In this document: one piece after another, positions 63,775-64,000 of the stretch
Layout of the letters: each line of letters starts with the position of its first letter
Numbering within the stretch: the first letter of the stretch is position 1
From: JBJKSO01 sp046703825
GTDB lineage: Bacteria > Chloroflexota > Dormibacteria > Aeolococcales > Bog-877
Length of the DNA stretch: 64,000 bases
Direction: 5' to 3'
Assembly: GCA_046703825.1 (NCBI GenBank)
Contig: JBJKSO010000087.1
Coordinates: 71,514 to 135,513 of the forward strand
Position numbers and translations under genes: made by a program
Notes under the pieces: model-generated
Database searches by the model: none
The model's input: the letters and a program-made list of their open reading frames with translations, nothing else
What the model was told of the DNA's origin: nothing

Positions 63775-64000
63775 TCAGCCGGACGCCGGTGCCCGGTGGC
63801 GGGGCATGCGGCTCTGCCGGTGGTGCAGCAGGCTCAGGCCGCCGCAATCGTGGCGGCGGCGCGCGATCAGGTACGCCACGACCCCGAAGACAGTGGCCAA
63901 CCCCTTGTCGCCGGCCCGCTGGATCAGGGGCGCCGCCGGGCCCCCCCCCCAGGCGGGGGCGCGCCCCCCCGCCCAGCCGCATCTACCCGGCCGCAATCCC
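63775..64000 (-). CDS. Possible C-terminal part of a gene cut by the window edge
   Basis: A minus frame from the window end to TGA 63775-63777 reads GDKGLATVFGVVAYLIARRR then HDCGGLSLLHHRQS. A run of 12 C and other G/C tracts (63938-63976) makes the frame unreliable. No family recognised. Confidence 0.25.
   Translation of the reverse strand, partial: GLRPGRCGWAGGRAPAWGGGPAAPLIQRAGDKGLATVFGVVAYLIARRRHDCGGLSLLHHRQSRMPRHRAPASG

Noticed and set aside
63938..63976. C-tract region as a biological repeat.
   Set aside because: Homopolymer runs at the window edge are more likely difficult-to-sequence DNA; not enough context to interpret.

Overview
This is a 64 kb stretch of a high-GC, densely coded bacterial chromosome. 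It has many GTG/TTG starts, 4-nt gene overlaps, no replication or phage genes, and one transposase remnant. The mix of genes (adenosylhopane synthase hpnH, type 2 NADH dehydrogenase, a beta-propeller lipoprotein of YCF48/BNR type, acetoacetyl-CoA synthetase, DUF4396, M18 aminopeptidase, a dnaK/clpB cluster) suggests an uncultured, aerobic, soil-type bacterium. My best guess is Dormibacterota or a Chloroflexota/Actinomycetota relative. That placement is inference from gene content, not a phylogenetic result.

Layout. 1-1556: end of a cystathionine beta-synthase-like gene followed directly by a cystathionine gamma-synthase/lyase (transsulfuration). 1566-13314: a carbohydrate block with a secreted HtrA-like protease, a DUF885 protein, a membrane-anchored GH5, a secreted GH31, a cytosolic GH36 alpha-galactosidase, galactokinase, and a DHA2-type MFS exporter with its MarR regulator. 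13311-14183: three very small genes, two with Cys motifs. 14197-19775: an operon-like run hpnH-moaA-beta-propeller lipoprotein-ndh, read leftward from a promoter with a 19-bp spacer. The dyad inside that spacer fits the MerR-family regulator encoded divergently. 19885-20385: an IS481-type remnant and tRNA-Gln. 20439-29873: acetoacetyl-CoA synthetase, two MarR-like regulators, small membrane proteins, a soluble transhydrogenase homologue, an ICMT-like methyltransferase, a VOC protein, an MFS transporter and DUF4395. 30205-32016: an orphan family-5 solute-binding protein. 32771-37172: a two-gene respiratory-type complex, a molybdopterin oxidoreductase without a Tat signal plus a single polypeptide joining a four-cluster ferredoxin to an NrfD-like membrane anchor. 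38104-45699: tRNA-Thr, a copper P-type ATPase, threonine synthase with an overlapping upstream small ORF, prephenate dehydratase, a short promoter-to-terminator unit, DinB and YCII-like proteins. 45768-52728: dnaK-alpha/beta hydrolase-clpB-aminopeptidase. 52860-57533: a second GH5 and two Gfo/Idh/MocA oxidoreductases, one fused to a ThuA domain. 57665-60356: an endo/exonuclease-type protein, MTA phosphorylase and a UbiE/MenG methyltransferase in one leftward run. 60432-63767: an MBL-fold protein, a membrane protein, a glutaredoxin-like gene with no canonical start codon, and a GT2-GtrA-GAF-like fusion.

How the genes fit together. The GH5/GH31/GH36/galK set looks like export and cytosolic use of alpha-galactosyl-containing glycans or glycolipids. 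HpnH and NDH-2 tie hopanoid side-chain synthesis to a respiratory membrane function. MoaA starts cofactor synthesis needed by enzymes such as the molybdopterin oxidoreductase about 15 kb away. The most unusual items are the Mo-oxidoreductase/FeS-NrfD fusion pair, the MerR-hpnH switch, the start-less glutaredoxin, the GT2-GtrA-GAF fusion, and several small ORF/RNA signals between genes.
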